64,000 nt of DNA from Corynebacterium sp. zg-331 (GTDB lineage Bacteria; Actinomycetota; Actinomycetes; Mycobacteriales; Mycobacteriaceae): the NCBI RefSeq assembly GCF_014267345.1, contig NZ_JACMYD010000002.1, positions 124,001 through 188,000 on the forward strand, written 5' to 3'. Below the pieces are notes generated by a model. The model searched no databases. It was given only the letters and a program-made list of their open reading frames with translations, and had not been told where the DNA came from. The translations under genes and the position numbers were made by a program. Shown here in pieces: positions 11,649-21,228 of the stretch; position 1 is the first letter of the stretch; every line of letters begins with the position of its first letter.

Positions 11649-11924
11649 GTGGATTTCACCATCTACCAGGTCTTTTTGACCGTGGCCGCGGTGCTTTTTT
11701 GCGCCTCATTCCTGCTCACCAGCTGGCGTATCCTCGCCGGGCCCAATTCCCTCGACCGCGTGGTGGGCCTCGACGGGCTGGTGGCCATGATGCAGTGCGC
11801 CCTGGCGCTGTACATCTGTTGGACTCTGGACACCACCGTCTCTAACGCCATGCTGGTGATCGCCCTGCTGGGATTCATCTCTTCGGTCTCCGTGGCCCGC
11901 TTCCGCAAGAGGGACGGTTCTTAA
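11649..11924 (+). CDS. mrpF: Na+/H+ antiporter subunit MrpF
   Basis: Small membrane subunit of 91 residues with three predicted helices and the family block RILAGPNSLDRVVGLDGL. The start is GTG at 11649, two bases after the mrpE stop, with GGGAGATAGCA just upstream. It ends FISSVSVARFRKRD, as usual for MrpF. Confidence 0.92.
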   Translation: MDFTIYQVFLTVAAVLFCASFLLTSWRILAGPNSLDRVVGLDGLVAMMQCALALYICWTLDTTVSNAMLVIALLGFISSVSVARFRKRDGS

Positions 11925-11925
11925 G

Positions 11926-12309
11926 ATGAGCATTCAATTCCTCACCGACCTCGTCTCCCTCGTGTTCATCGTGGTGGGGGCGCTGCTTTCCCTCGCCGGC
12001 TCCGTGGGGCTGGTGCGCTTTGGCGATACGATGTCGCGCATCCACGCCGTGGCCAAGCCCCAAACAGCGGGCCTCGTGCTCACCATCCTCGGCGCCATCA
12101 TCCGCGTGGCCGGCAGCGAACACCTCAGCCCCGGGGAGCGCGGCGACATGGGCGTTTTGCTCCTGCTCATCGTCTTTTCCTTCCTTACCTCGCCAGTGAC
12201 CGCCCAGCGCATCGGCCGCGTGGCCCGCCGCGAGGGGCTGTACGCGGACAAGGAACGAATGTCGCGCAACGACGCCCCCGCCGATCGCGCGCTGGGGAAG
12301 AAGCGCTAG
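11926..12309 (+). CDS. mrpG: Na+/H+ antiporter subunit MrpG
   Basis: Last subunit of the Mrp operon, 127 residues. It contains the family blocks SLAGSVGLVRFGDTMSRIHA and KPQTAGLVLTILGA and three hydrophobic segments, with a basic hydrophilic C terminus. The ATG lies one base after the mrpF stop. A perfect hairpin follows at 12328-12350. Confidence 0.93.
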   Translation: MSIQFLTDLVSLVFIVVGALLSLAGSVGLVRFGDTMSRIHAVAKPQTAGLVLTILGAIIRVAGSEHLSPGERGDMGVLLLLIVFSFLTSPVTAQRIGRVARREGLYADKERMSRNDAPADRALGKKR

Positions 12310-12327
12310 GAGCGCGCAACCCCGCCG

Positions 12328-12350
12328 CCCTCAGTGATCTTCACTGAGGG
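12328..12350 (+). terminator. Perfect hairpin between mrpG and the AlbA_2 gene
   Basis: Ten-base perfect stem (CCCTCAGTGA with TCACTGAGGG) and a TCT loop. It sits 19 bases after mrpG and ends three bases before the next ATG (12354). No U tract follows, so it is not a textbook terminator. Its 3' arm contains GAGGG, the only ribosome-site-like sequence for the next gene, so it could also limit that gene's translation. Confidence 0.6.
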
Positions 12351-12353
12351 CCC

Positions 12354-14057
12354 ATGAGCAGCACCGCTTTCCATCAACACCTGGAACGCCTTCGCACCCA
12401 AGGGCAGGACGATGACCAGGTAGAGGTCAAAGCCCTCGCCGGGCACCTCGGAAAGAAAAATCCCGAGATCAAATCCCTGTGGGAGAGCGTGAGTGCCTTT
12501 GCCAACACCAAGGGTGGACTCCTCTTTCTGGGGTTGAGCGAGGACAACGGCTTCACACCGGCCCCGGGATTCGACGCCCAGGACGTCATCGCCAGAATTC
12601 ACCAGGGGCTCAATGCCACCGATAGCACCGGTGCCAAGGTCGAGCCCGTCCCCAATTATTCGGTGCAGACCGAATGCATAGGCTCGGCCCCAGTGGTGAT
12701 TCTGCGTATCGAGCCACTTTGCGTAAACGGCCCCTGCCACGTGCGGGAAAGAGGCATCAAAAACGGCAGCTTCAAGCGGGTGGCTGAGGACGACCAAACA
12801 CTCTCCCCGCTGGAGATTTACCAGCTACAGCACCGCTTTGACCAACTCACCATTGACGCCCATCCCGTACCCGATTCCACCATCAATGACCTTGATGCAA
12901 ACCTCCTTACCGCCGTGGAAAAGCACCTCCGGGCAACCGGCAGCCGAGCGCTCAGCGGCAAGGAGATTCAATGGCTCCGGCACATGAAAATTACCACCTC
13001 CAACGAGGAATTAACCATGGCCGGGCTGCTCTGCCTTGGCACCTATCCGCAAGAATTCTTTCCCTCCCTGCTCATCGACGTGGCAGTACACCCCGGAAAG
13101 ACAAAAAGCCATACCTCCCACACTCGATTCCTTGACCGCAAGGTATGCGACGGCAGCATTCCGGCCATGCTGCTTGATTGTCTGCGCGCCATAAAAAATA
13201 ATCTGCGCGTGCGGCGCGTCGTCTCCGGTTCCCAAGGGCGCGACCTCCTCGAGATCCCCGAGGACGTGCTCCGCGAGGCCATCGCCAATGCCGTCATGCA
13301 CCGCGACTATTCCGAACAGGCGCTGGCGCAAAAGATTCACGTCGATATATACTCCGATCGCGTAGAAATCATCAACCCCGGCGGTTTTCCCGGGGCCAAA
13401 AATCCTAAGGACCTCCTCAACGGCATTCCGGCAACCCGGAACCGTATCGTGGCGCGGCTCCTAGCGGAAATCCCCACGCCTGCGGAAAGCGACGGGGTGC
13501 TCGCGGAGAGCAACGGTTCGGGCATTCCCCGCATGTTTGCCGCCATGCGGGAGGCCGGGCTTCCCGTCCCCGAGTACGAGGTGGACATCGCTCAGGTCAA
13601 GGTCACGCTGCGGCGCTTTGGCCTCATGGAACCCAGCGTGACCGAGTGGTTGAGCGGGCTCCTCGGGCACGATGACCGGCCCACGGACGGCATCGCCCTC
13701 GTGCTCGCCCGCGAACTGGGTGCCGTCAGCATCAACGATATGCGCAACCAAACCGGACACGACAGCGATGATCTCCGTCAAGCCCCCCAGGGGCTACGAG
13801 ATCGCGGGCTCCTCGCGGAAGTACGCCCCGATCACTTCCGGATCCCCACGCCGGGAGACCGCCTCAGCGAAGCCGAGCAGGATATTCTCAGCGCACTTTC
13901 CACCACCACGCCAAGGTCCAGCAGGAATATCGCCGAGGCCACCGGACGCAGCCTCGCCTCGCTGCGGCCGCTTTTGCGAAGGTTGGTGGATTCCGGCCTC
14001 ATTCGGGCCACGGCCCCCACCAGCCGCAATCGCGCCTACCTGCTAGCCGAGGGATAG
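12354..14057 (+). CDS. AlbA_2 (Schlafen-type) DNA-binding and ATPase-domain protein
   Basis: A 567-residue protein of the AlbA_2 plus HATPase_c_4 family, often annotated as a transcriptional regulator or RecG-related. Residues about 20-110 form the AlbA_2 domain ([32 protein letters not shown]). A GHKL ATPase-like region follows ([47 protein letters not shown]). The C terminus has two winged-helix-like segments. Such proteins are found in accessory regions and some defence systems, but no partner gene is nearby. Codon use is more AT-rich than the flanking mrp genes, suggesting acquisition. Its 3' end overlaps the convergent ligase gene by 15 bases. Confidence 0.85.
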   Translation: MSSTAFHQHLERLRTQGQDDDQVEVKALAGHLGKKNPEIKSLWESVSAFANTKGGLLFLGLSEDNGFTPAPGFDAQDVIARIHQGLNATDSTGAKVEPVPNYSVQTECIGSAPVVILRIEPLCVNGPCHVRERGIKNGSFKRVAEDDQTLSPLEIYQLQHRFDQLTIDAHPVPDSTINDLDANLLTAVEKHLRATGSRALSGKEIQWLRHMKITTSNEELTMAGLLCLGTYPQEFFPSLLIDVAVHPGKTKSHTSHTRFLDRKVCDGSIPAMLLDCLRAIKNNLRVRRVVSGSQGRDLLEIPEDVLREAIANAVMHRDYSEQALAQKIHVDIYSDRVEIINPGGFPGAKNPKDLLNGIPATRNRIVARLLAEIPTPAESDGVLAESNGSGIPRMFAAMREAGLPVPEYEVDIAQVKVTLRRFGLMEPSVTEWLSGLLGHDDRPTDGIALVLARELGAVSINDMRNQTGHDSDDLRQAPQGLRDRGLLAEVRPDHFRIPTPGDRLSEAEQDILSALSTTTPRSSRNIAEATGRSLASLRPLLRRLVDSGLIRATAPTSRNRAYLLAEG

Positions 14058-15176
14058 CCCCGCTTCGAGCTCGTCGCAAGCCGCCTTGACGGCAGGTACC
14101 CAGGAGCCGGTCTCCCGGTAGAGAGCGCGCTGGCGCGCATAGCCCGCCCCTTGGTCGATAATCTCCTCCACCAGGGCCAGTTCTTCGGCGCAGCCCAGTT
14201 CCTCGGCCAGCGGCACAAGCTGGGCCACCAGGTCGCGCAGCTCGTCGCGCACCCAGGCCTCGTCGGTGTTCCGGGAGGTGATCACCAGGGCGTCGAGCCC
14301 GTAGCGGGCGGCGCGCCACTTGTTCTCCGCCACGTGCCAGGGTTGCAGGGTGGGCAGCTCCTCCCCGCACTCGTACATGCGGTCGTAGTGCACCACGAGG
14401 CAGTGCGTCAACGCCACCACGGCGGAGAGCTCCCGGAGGTTCGAGGTGGCGTCGGAGATGCGCACCTCGATGGTGCCCCACTTGGGCGCGGGACGGACGT
14501 CGAAATGCATGGAGCCAGTGTGGTTGATGACCCCGGAGACGCCCTGATCGTGCATGTAGTCCTCCCATTCCCGCCAGGAGCCGAACTGGTAGGGCATGCC
14601 GGCGGTGGGAAGCTGCTGGTAGAGCATGGTGCGGTTGGAGGCGTAGCCGGTGTCCACCCCGTCCCAGCCGGGGGAGGAGGCGGTGAGCGCGAGCAAGTGG
14701 GGGTACTTGGTCATGATCGCGTTGATGATCGGCCAGACCTTGTCCTCGTGGCTGATGCCCACGTGCACGTGAATGCCCCAGATGAGCATCTGGGAACCCC
14801 AGTACTGCGTGCGCTCGATGATCTCGTTGTAGGAGCCCTTGGCGGAGACGGGGTTCTCGCGGAAGTCGGAGAAGGGGTGGGAACCGGAGGACCACACCCG
14901 CAGGCCCAGGTGCCGGGCGGCGGCGTGCACCGCCGCCGCCCCATGGGCGAGTTCGGCCACGGCCTGCGGCACGGTCTCGCACACGCCGGTGACCAGTTCC
15001 ACGGTGTTCTGCAGGAACTCGCGTTCGAGGTGAACCTCAGGGTGATCGCGTTCCACGATCTCTATGACCTCGGCGGCCTGGTGCGCCAGGTCGTAGGTGG
15101 CCGGGTCGATGAGGGCCACCTCCCATTCCACGCCCAGCGTGGGGCGCGGGGAGCGCTCGAACTCGATCTCAGGCAT
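14043..15176 (-). CDS. GCS2-family carboxylate-amine ligase (YbdK type)
   Basis: ATP-dependent ligase related to glutamate-cysteine ligase, 377 residues. Recognisable blocks are [12 protein letters not shown] at the N terminus, [14 protein letters not shown], the metal/substrate region [14 protein letters not shown], and [29 protein letters not shown]. The chosen ATG at 15176 ([10 protein letters not shown]) has GGAGG 12 bases upstream; the extension to 15359 overlaps the next gene and is not family-like. Members act as weak glutamate-cysteine ligases in vitro, and the physiological substrate is unknown. Confidence 0.88.
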   Translation of the reverse strand: MPEIEFERSPRPTLGVEWEVALIDPATYDLAHQAAEVIEIVERDHPEVHLEREFLQNTVELVTGVCETVPQAVAELAHGAAAVHAAARHLGLRVWSSGSHPFSDFRENPVSAKGSYNEIIERTQYWGSQMLIWGIHVHVGISHEDKVWPIINAIMTKYPHLLALTASSPGWDGVDTGYASNRTMLYQQLPTAGMPYQFGSWREWEDYMHDQGVSGVINHTGSMHFDVRPAPKWGTIEVRISDATSNLRELSAVVALTHCLVVHYDRMYECGEELPTLQPWHVAENKWRAARYGLDALVITSRNTDEAWVRDELRDLVAQLVPLAEELGCAEELALVEEIIDQGAGYARQRALYRETGSWVPAVKAACDELEAGLSLG

Positions 15177-15228
15177 AGCGTTCGCTCGCCTCCATTTCAC
15201 GGTCGGGGAGGTGGACTGATACGCAATC

Positions 15229-16083
15229 CTACCGGGTGGGCGCGGCCACAGCCCCGGCGAGCACCACCGTGAGGTCACCCTGCCCCGCCGTAGTATCGGG
15301 CAGGCGCGGGTCGTAGGGCAGCGCCACGCCGCCGAGCTGCTCGGCCAGGCGGGCGGCACGCTCCTTGCTGCCGGGCGCGCTGGGCTGGTAAAACACGGTG
15401 GTCTGATCTACCTTGAACTGCTCCTCGGGCAGGTTACCCACCTCACCGATCTGGCTGCCCTGACCCTCCAGCTGGCGGGAGGTGTTGGCGGCAAGATCCT
15501 GCACGGTGGAGTTATTGAGCACGTTGACGCGCCCGCCCTGGCCTTGCTGGCCCTGCTGGGCGCGCGGATCCTGGCCGGGATTCTCCCGGTTGCCCTGACC
15601 CTCCCGGGCGTTGTCCGGGGCCGGGGCGCTCGGCGCGGCCGGGGCCTGCGCGTCGGGGTTCTCCGCGGCGGGGGCGGCCGGGCTATCCCCCACCACGCCG
15701 TTGGGCTGCGCCGGGGCCGGGATCTGTTGGGGTGCGCCGGTCACGGCGGGCTGCTGGCCCATTTGACCGGGCTGGCCCTGGCCCGCGGGAAGCTGCCCGG
15801 CCGGTTGTTGAACGGGCGCGGTGGCCGGGGCGGAGGACGCGGACTCGGAATCGCCGTCCTTCTGGCCGCCCACGAGCGCCCACACGCCCCAGATAGCCAA
15901 CAGGATCGCCACGGCCACGAGTACCATGGCAAGCCCGCGCAGGGGAATGCCGCTGCCCTCCCCGTGATCCTCGGGAACGTCCTCGGCGTGGGCCGCGCCC
16001 GCGGCGGAGGAATCGTCGCCGTAGGAATCCTCGTAGGAGTCGTAAGGGTCGTAGCTCTCTCGATCTTTATTCACATCAGACAC
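15229..16083 (-). CDS. LytR C-terminal (LytR_C) domain membrane protein
   Basis: A single-pass envelope protein. The acidic N terminus ([14 protein letters not shown]) is cytoplasmic, followed by one membrane helix ([24 protein letters not shown]). A long Pro/Gln/Ala-rich, low-complexity linker leads to the C-terminal LytR_C domain beginning [20 protein letters not shown]. LytR_C domains occur in cell-envelope proteins; their ligand is not well defined. The start is uncertain: GTG at 16083 (VSDVNKD) is my choice, with a TTG at 16104 possible. It follows the DUF3263 gene closely, as is common in this family. Confidence 0.8.
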   Translation of the reverse strand: MSDVNKDRESYDPYDSYEDSYGDDSSAAGAAHAEDVPEDHGEGSGIPLRGLAMVLVAVAILLAIWGVWALVGGQKDGDSESASSAPATAPVQQPAGQLPAGQGQPGQMGQQPAVTGAPQQIPAPAQPNGVVGDSPAAPAAENPDAQAPAAPSAPAPDNAREGQGNRENPGQDPRAQQGQQGQGGRVNVLNNSTVQDLAANTSRQLEGQGSQIGEVGNLPEEQFKVDQTTVFYQPSAPGSKERAARLAEQLGGVALPYDPRLPDTTAGQGDLTVVLAGAVAAPTR

Positions 16084-16107
16084 ATCAACCACTCTACAGA
16101 CCAAAAA

Positions 16108-16329
16108 TTACAATTTCCCGTGGCGCTCCCGCAGCGCCGCCAGGCGCCGCACCAGGGCGGGGTGCGCGGCCATCGCCTCGGGATCGTCGATCAGCAGGTT
16201 GAGGCGCTGGTAGTAGCGCACGGGGCTGATGCCGAGTCGGGCGCGGATCGCCTCCTCGCGCGCACCCAGGGCGCGCGGGGCGTGCTGTGCAAAATCCAGC
16301 AGGCGGGCGTCGAAGTCGCTCAGGGCCAT
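16108..16329 (-). CDS. DUF3263 family protein
   Basis: A 73-residue protein ([14 protein letters not shown]...) with the family pattern [33 protein letters not shown]. It resembles a helix-turn-helix segment, suggesting DNA binding, but no function is established. The ATG at 16329 lies six bases after a leftward TACAGT -10 (16341-16336), so the transcript is probably leaderless. It is encoded back to back with def, with only 16 bases between the two start codons. Confidence 0.85.
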   Translation of the reverse strand: MALSDFDARLLDFAQHAPRALGAREEAIRARLGISPVRYYQRLNLLIDDPEAMAAHPALVRRLAALRERHGKL

Positions 16330-16332
16330 GCC

Positions 16333-16341
16333 TACACTGTA
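16333..16341. promoter_or_regulatory. Shared palindromic -10 element for def and DUF3263
   Basis: TACACTGTA is TACACT read rightwards (16333-16338) and TACAGT read leftwards (16341-16336). Each hexamer is six or seven bases from the start codon of its gene. Both transcripts would be leaderless and compete for the same DNA. No strong -35 is visible for either. Confidence 0.6.
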
Positions 16342-16345
16342 TTTC

Positions 16346-16939
16346 ATGACTGTGCGCCCCATTGTGATCTACGGCGACCCGGTGCTGCATACCCCCACGC
16401 GGCCCGTGCCCGCCCCCTACCGCGATCAGGAAGCCCTCGTCGAGGACATGTTCGAGACGATGGAGGTGGCCCACGGCGTGGGCCTGGCCGCCAATCAGAT
16501 CGGGCTGCCGCTGCGCCTCTTCGTCTATCACTGCCCCGACGACGAGGGCCACTGGCACCGCGGGTACGTGATCAACCCCGAGCTGGAGACCTCCGAGGTC
16601 CCCACCACCATGCCCGCCGACGACGGCAGCGACGACGAGGGCTGCCTCTCCGTGCCCGGCGAAGGCTTCCCCACCGGGCGCGCGCACTGGGCCAAGGTCA
16701 CCGGCGTGGACCTCGATGGCCACCCCGTCGAGGTGGAGGGCACTGGCTTTTTCGCCCGCTGCCTGCAACACGAGGTGGGGCACCTGGACGGCTACGTGTA
16801 CACCGACACCCTGATTGGCCGCTACAAGCGCCAGGCCAAGAAAGCCATCAAGGCCCACGAGTGGAACCGGCCGGGCAATACCTGGATGCCCGGCGTGGAC
16901 CCAGACCCCTTTGGGCACGACGATGCCCCGTCTGAGTAA
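16346..16939 (+). CDS. def: Peptide deformylase
   Basis: Removes the formyl group from the N-terminal methionine of new proteins. The 197-residue product has all three catalytic motifs: [10 protein letters not shown] (motif I), EGCLSVPGE (motif II with the metal cysteine) and QHEVGHLDG (motif III, HExxH). The start [14 protein letters not shown] is typical of corynebacterial deformylases and fixes the ATG at 16346, seven bases after TACACT. It is followed closely by the N-acetylglutamate synthase and xthA genes. Confidence 0.97.
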   Translation: MTVRPIVIYGDPVLHTPTRPVPAPYRDQEALVEDMFETMEVAHGVGLAANQIGLPLRLFVYHCPDDEGHWHRGYVINPELETSEVPTTMPADDGSDDEGCLSVPGEGFPTGRAHWAKVTGVDLDGHPVEVEGTGFFARCLQHEVGHLDGYVYTDTLIGRYKRQAKKAIKAHEWNRPGNTWMPGVDPDPFGHDDAPSE

Positions 16940-16954
16940 CGGCCCGACCGCGCC

Positions 16955-17962
16955 ATGAGCAGGTGGTTCCGCAACCAACCCATCGCGGTGGGCGATCGCG
17001 TGGTGGTACGCCGCGCGCTCCCGGAGACGCCGGGGCACCTCAGCGACGTGGTGGGGCACGTCTTAAGCCTCGATCCGCTCACCGTGCGCCCTCACAAGGT
17101 GGGCGGGCTGCCCTCCCACGCCCAGGCGGTGACCATCCCCGCCGAACAGGTCAAGGTCGTGCGCAAGCTCTCGCCCCGGCGCGTGCTCAACTCCGACATT
17201 CGGGCCATCGAGCAGGCCACCGCCGCCGCCTTTCCCGGGCTGGAACACCGCTGGAGCGGCGACGGCCAGTGGCTGCTGCGCGCCGGAGACGGCATCACGG
17301 AGCGCTCCAATTCCGCCACCCCCCTGGGCCCCTCGGCCGGGCTGAGCGCGGTACCCTTGACGGAGATCGCGGAGTTCTACGCCGCGCATGGGCTACCCAC
17401 GATCGTCCACATCCCCGAGCGCATCGGCCGCCCGGCGCAGGCGCTGTGCACCGGGCCGGAGTGGGAGCAGGGGCCCGAGATCCTGGTGATGACCAAGCAG
17501 ATCGACGCCGCCCCTGCGCCGAACCCCGTAGCGGGATATCGCTTCCGCGTGGACGCCCAACCCGACGACGCCTGGCTGGCCATGTATCACTTCCGCGGTA
17601 CCCCCTTGCCGGAGCGGGCCCTACGCCTCCTACGCTGCGCCATCGAAGGCACCCTGGGCTTTGGCCGCCTGCTCAACGCCGCCGGGGACACCGTGGCGGT
17701 CACCCGCGGCACGATCACTCATTCCCAGGACGGTCGGGGCTGGCTGGGTTATTCCGCCGTGGAGGTCGATCCCGCCTATCGACGCCGCGGCCTGGCCACC
17801 TGGCTGGGTACCGAGATGCTGGCCTGGGGCCACGCCCACGGCGCCCAGGCCGCCTACCTCCAGGTACTCGAATCCAACGCCGCCGGGGTGGGCCTGTACG
17901 CCAAGCAAGGATTCGTCGAGCATCATCGGCACCGCTACGCGCGCCACCGACTATCCTCATAG
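16955..17962 (+). CDS. GNAT acetyltransferase, probable N-acetylglutamate synthase
   Basis: A 335-residue protein whose C-terminal 100 residues form a GNAT fold: WLGYSAVEVDPAYRRRGLATWLGTEMLAW is the acetyl-CoA-binding motif A, followed by YLQVLESNAAGVGLYAKQGF. The N-terminal region includes a small barrel-like domain (VGDRVVVRRALPETPGHLSDVVGHV). Its position between def and xthA matches cg3035 of C. glutamicum, reported to be an unusual N-acetylglutamate synthase that starts arginine synthesis. I assign the function from this synteny and domain plan. No clear Shine-Dalgarno precedes the ATG. Confidence 0.8.
   Translation: MSRWFRNQPIAVGDRVVVRRALPETPGHLSDVVGHVLSLDPLTVRPHKVGGLPSHAQAVTIPAEQVKVVRKLSPRRVLNSDIRAIEQATAAAFPGLEHRWSGDGQWLLRAGDGITERSNSATPLGPSAGLSAVPLTEIAEFYAAHGLPTIVHIPERIGRPAQALCTGPEWEQGPEILVMTKQIDAAPAPNPVAGYRFRVDAQPDDAWLAMYHFRGTPLPERALRLLRCAIEGTLGFGRLLNAAGDTVAVTRGTITHSQDGRGWLGYSAVEVDPAYRRRGLATWLGTEMLAWGHAHGAQAAYLQVLESNAAGVGLYAKQGFVEHHRHRYARHRLSS
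17952..17957 (+). promoter_or_regulatory. -10 element of xthA
   Basis: TATCCT, seven bases before the xthA ATG at 17965, inside the last codons of the preceding gene. It fits a leaderless internal promoter; no good -35 is visible. Confidence 0.45.
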
Positions 17963-17964
17963 CC

Positions 17965-18795
17965 ATGCGCATAGCCACCTGGAACGTAAACTCGGCGCGC
18001 ACCCGCGCGGATCGCATGGCGGATTTTCTGCTCCGCCACGAGGTAGACGTCCTCGCGGTACAGGAAACCAAGTGCGCCGACGATCAGTTCCCCTACTCTC
18101 GCTTCGAGGAGCTCGGCTACCAGGTGGCGCACGTGGGGTACCACCAGTGGAACGGGGTGGCCATTCTCTCCCGGGTGGGTCTCACCGACGTGGCCACCCA
18201 CTTCGAGCACCAGCCGGGCTTTGCCAAGGACCTGGCGGCCGCGCAGGACCGCGAGGCCCGCGCCGTGGGCGCCACCTGCGGCGGGGTGCGGGTGTGGAGC
18301 CTGTATGTGCCCAACGGCCGAGAGATCGCGGATCGCCACTACGACTACAAGCTGCGCTGGCTATGGACCCTGCGCGATCGGGTATCCGCGCACCTGGAGA
18401 CCGACCCCGCGGCGAGGCTGCTCCTCATGGGCGACTTCAACATCGCCCCGCGCGACGAGGACGTGTGGGACATCGCCGCCTTCGAGGGTCGCACCCACGT
18501 CACGGAGCCGGAGCGGGCCGCCTTCCAGGCCCTGGAGGAGGCGGGGCTGGCGGAGGTCAGCCGCCGGTTCACCGAGGAAACCCGCTACACGTATTGGGAC
18601 TACACCGGCGGGCGCTTCGCCAAGAACGAGGGCATGAGGATCGACTTCCAGCTGGCCAGCCCGGCCCTGGCGCGGACGGCCGCGGCCGGGTTCGTGGACG
18701 TGGCGGAGCGCGCCACCCGGGGGGCCTCCGATCACGCCCCCGTGGTGGTGAACTACCGCCTGGACGACACACCGGATTTCGACAGCGTGCGGTAG
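17965..18795 (+). CDS. xthA: Exodeoxyribonuclease III
   Basis: Mg2+-dependent AP endonuclease and 3'-5' exonuclease for base-excision repair. The 276-residue product starts MRIATWNVNSARTRADRMADFL and has QETKC (metal glutamate), SLYVPNGR, LLLMGDFNIAPRDEDVWD (catalytic Asp/Asn) and the C-terminal GASDHAPVVV. The length and all motifs are normal. It begins two bases after the upstream stop codon. Confidence 0.95.
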   Translation: MRIATWNVNSARTRADRMADFLLRHEVDVLAVQETKCADDQFPYSRFEELGYQVAHVGYHQWNGVAILSRVGLTDVATHFEHQPGFAKDLAAAQDREARAVGATCGGVRVWSLYVPNGREIADRHYDYKLRWLWTLRDRVSAHLETDPAARLLLMGDFNIAPRDEDVWDIAAFEGRTHVTEPERAAFQALEEAGLAEVSRRFTEETRYTYWDYTGGRFAKNEGMRIDFQLASPALARTAAAGFVDVAERATRGASDHAPVVVNYRLDDTPDFDSVR

Positions 18796-18813
18796 AAAGC
18801 CCCCGGTAGCAGA

Positions 18814-20310
18814 GTGTTTTCCCTGAACCTCAATCTGGATACCTGGCAATTCATTGGCCTCCTGGTGGATTACACCATCAAGATCATCGCCGTCGGCTAC
18901 GTCCCGGAGGGGCGCCGCCCCAGTTCCTCGACCGCCTGGCTGCTGGTGATCCTCCTGCTGCCCGTGGTGGGCCTGCCGCTCTTCCTGCTCATGGGCAGCC
19001 CCTACATCAACCGGCGTCGCCACCGCATTCAGCAGGAGGCCAACGCGATGATCGAGGACATCCAGGAGGACGCCCACGATTATCCGCCCAGCCTGACGCT
19101 CTCCCCCGAGATCACCTCGCTCATCCGCCTCAACCGCACCCTCACCAACTTCCCGGCCGTGCCCGCCATCAACGCCGGCCTGCACACGGATTATGACGAC
19201 ACCCTGCGCCGCATGGCCGCCGCCGTGGACGAGGCTCGACACCACGTGCACGCGGAGATCTACATCGTGGCCTGGGATGACACCACGGACGTCTTGTTCC
19301 GTGCCCTGGAGCGCGCGGTGGCCCGCGGGGTGCAGGTGCGCCTGCTCTTTGACCAGGTGGGAAGCTATAAATACCCCGGTTATCGCAGGCTAGGACGCCG
19401 GCTGGATGCCATCGGGGTGGAATGGCAGCTCATGCTTCCGCTGCAACCCTGGTACGGCCGCTTCCGCCGCCCCGACCTGCGCAATCACCGCAAGATCCTG
19501 GTGGTAGACGGCAAGATCGGCTTCATGGGTTCCCAGAACGTGATCGACCGCTCCTATCTGGTGTCCAAGAACGTCAAGAAGAACCGCCAGTGGATCGACG
19601 TGATGGTGGAGTTGGAGGGGCCCATCGTGGACTCGCTGGAGATGATCTTTGCGGTGGATTGGTACCTGGAATCCGGCCAGGATCTGGAGCTGAGCAACAC
19701 CACCCACCCGGCGCCGCTATCCGCGCTGCCGTCCTCCGCTACGAACGTGACGCAGGTTGTGCCCTCCGGGCCGGGGTATACCACGGAACCCAACCTGCGC
19801 ATGTTCACCTCCATCGTCCACCACGCCAAGGAGCGGTTGGTGTTGTGCAGCCCGTACTTCATCCCGGACGAATCCCTGCTCTCCGCCGTGACCACCGCCT
19901 GCTACCGGGGCGTGCGGGTGGAACTGCTGGTCTCCGAGGAGGCCGACCAGTTCATGGTGCACCACGCCCAATCGAGCTATTACCAGGCTCTCCTCGAGGC
20001 GGGCGTGCGCATCTACCAGTTTCCCGCCCCCTACGTGCTGCACACCAAGTTCCTCCTGGCCGATCCCGATGCCGCCGACGGCGACCCCATCGCCGTGCTC
20101 GGCTCCTCGAACATGGACATGCGCAGCTTCGGACTCAACTACGAGGTCTCGCTCATGGTGGTGCGCGGCAACCTTATCGAGCAGCTCACTGAGCTGACCG
20201 CCGCCTATCATTCCGTCTCCACGGAACTCACCCTGGAACGCTGGAATCGGCGCGGTTTCGCGCGCCGCTACGTGGATAACGTCATGCGCCTGACCTCCGC
20301 CCTGCAATGA
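18814..20310 (+). CDS. cls: Cardiolipin synthase (phospholipase D type)
   Basis: Membrane enzyme that condenses phosphatidylglycerol to cardiolipin. The 498-residue product has two N-terminal transmembrane helices and two HKD motifs: NHRKILVVDGKIGFMGSQN and HTKFLLADPD...VLGSSNMDMRS. The start is GTG at 18814, 18 bases after xthA, with no strong ribosome site. The second HKD block is slightly expanded (DPDAADGDP), but the catalytic His and Lys are present. Confidence 0.93.
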   Translation: MFSLNLNLDTWQFIGLLVDYTIKIIAVGYVPEGRRPSSSTAWLLVILLLPVVGLPLFLLMGSPYINRRRHRIQQEANAMIEDIQEDAHDYPPSLTLSPEITSLIRLNRTLTNFPAVPAINAGLHTDYDDTLRRMAAAVDEARHHVHAEIYIVAWDDTTDVLFRALERAVARGVQVRLLFDQVGSYKYPGYRRLGRRLDAIGVEWQLMLPLQPWYGRFRRPDLRNHRKILVVDGKIGFMGSQNVIDRSYLVSKNVKKNRQWIDVMVELEGPIVDSLEMIFAVDWYLESGQDLELSNTTHPAPLSALPSSATNVTQVVPSGPGYTTEPNLRMFTSIVHHAKERLVLCSPYFIPDESLLSAVTTACYRGVRVELLVSEEADQFMVHHAQSSYYQALLEAGVRIYQFPAPYVLHTKFLLADPDAADGDPIAVLGSSNMDMRSFGLNYEVSLMVVRGNLIEQLTELTAAYHSVSTELTLERWNRRGFARRYVDNVMRLTSALQ

Positions 20311-20775
20311 CCGCGCTTATACACGAACCTGGCAGACATCCGATCTGCCCTGCCACCTGCCCCGATAAACATCAGACATTAGGTTCAGACGTAGCACTTC
20401 AGATGTCCCACCAATAAATTCCAGGTCAGGACATAGAAGAGGGACGAAATGAAAGAAAAAGGTATAGTTTTCCCTTGTTCTAAAAATATGACTAACGTCA
20501 CTAAAATATACCTTTGGGCACACATCAGGCAACATACCTCCCCACATTTTCCCCGTCAGCGGACGTATGATGTACACCACTCGCGGCATATCGCGCCACT
20601 TTTCCGGGAGATCATACCTCCGACATCGGCCGACAAGGACTCCATGGGATAATTTTTAGCTATTTCAGAAATAGTTATGATCTCATACCATAGGAACGAA
20701 AGTCGCGCGGCGGCCACCACGCTCATAATGTGGGAATCAACAAAAGAACAACGCGATATCCGAAAGGTTCCACCG
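20311..20775. other. AT-rich intergenic region upstream of the CAP gene
   Basis: About 465 bases, far AT-richer than the surroundings. It contains four AGGTAT/ATACCT copies (20460-20465, 20508-20513, 20534-20539, 20614-20619), the first two forming an inverted repeat AAAGGTATA / TATACCTTT (20458-20466 with 20507-20515). There is also a 15-base inverted repeat CTATTT-CAG-AAATAG (20660-20674). A 67-codon frame at 20449-20652 starts after GAGGGACGAA, but nothing supports it. The region probably carries the CAP gene promoter and its regulation. Confidence 0.55.
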
Positions 20776-21213
20776 ATGTTTTCCCTGGGCACCACCGCTA
20801 AGACCCTCTCCACCGCCGCCCTGGTCGCCGCCATGACTATCCTTCCGGCCCAGGCTGCCCAGGCCTATAACTGCTCCGACGAACACGTCGCTCGTGTGGT
20901 CAACGCCACGAACAATTACCGCACCAGCAACGGCCTGACGACGCTCCGGTGCGACAACGCCCTGACCGCAGAATCCCAGGAGTGGGCGGAGACCATGCGC
21001 GATACCGGCAAATTCGAGCACGATCCCGATACCAATGCTGCGGAGAATATCTCCCGATATCCCTATCATGCCTCCCCCGAGACGGTCACCCAGGGGTGGA
21101 TCGACTCCCCCGGCCACCGCGCCAACATTCTCGACGACGAGGCCACCATCATCGGCGTGGGCTGGGCGCAGAATGAGGATAACGATATCTACGCCGTGCA
21201 GCGCTTCTGGTAA
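20776..21213 (+). CDS. Secreted CAP/SCP-domain protein
   Basis: A 145-residue protein with a Sec signal peptide (MFSLGTTAKTLSTAAL..., cleavage after AAQA) and one CAP domain. Family features are VVNATNNYRTSNGLTTLRCDNALTAESQEWAETM, AENIS, and the C-terminal GWIDSPGHRANIL with its conserved His. Bacterial CAP proteins are secreted and often linked to the envelope; their activity is unresolved. The ATG at 20776 is preceded by AAAGG. It resembles the gene cut by the left edge of the window, and both have AT-rich upstream regions. Confidence 0.9.
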   Translation: MFSLGTTAKTLSTAALVAAMTILPAQAAQAYNCSDEHVARVVNATNNYRTSNGLTTLRCDNALTAESQEWAETMRDTGKFEHDPDTNAAENISRYPYHASPETVTQGWIDSPGHRANILDDEATIIGVGWAQNEDNDIYAVQRFW

Positions 21214-21228
21214 CCCCCGTACACCCCA

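Noticed and set aside
15544..15830. Low-complexity Gly/Pro/Gln-rich DNA as a possible tandem repeat array
   Set aside because: It is the coding sequence of the flexible linker in the LytR_C protein; no regular repeat unit could be defined.
20449..20652. 67-codon frame in the AT-rich gap before the CAP gene
   Set aside because: GAGGGACGAA before the ATG is suggestive, but the composition is that of intergenic DNA, and the product has no recognisable feature.
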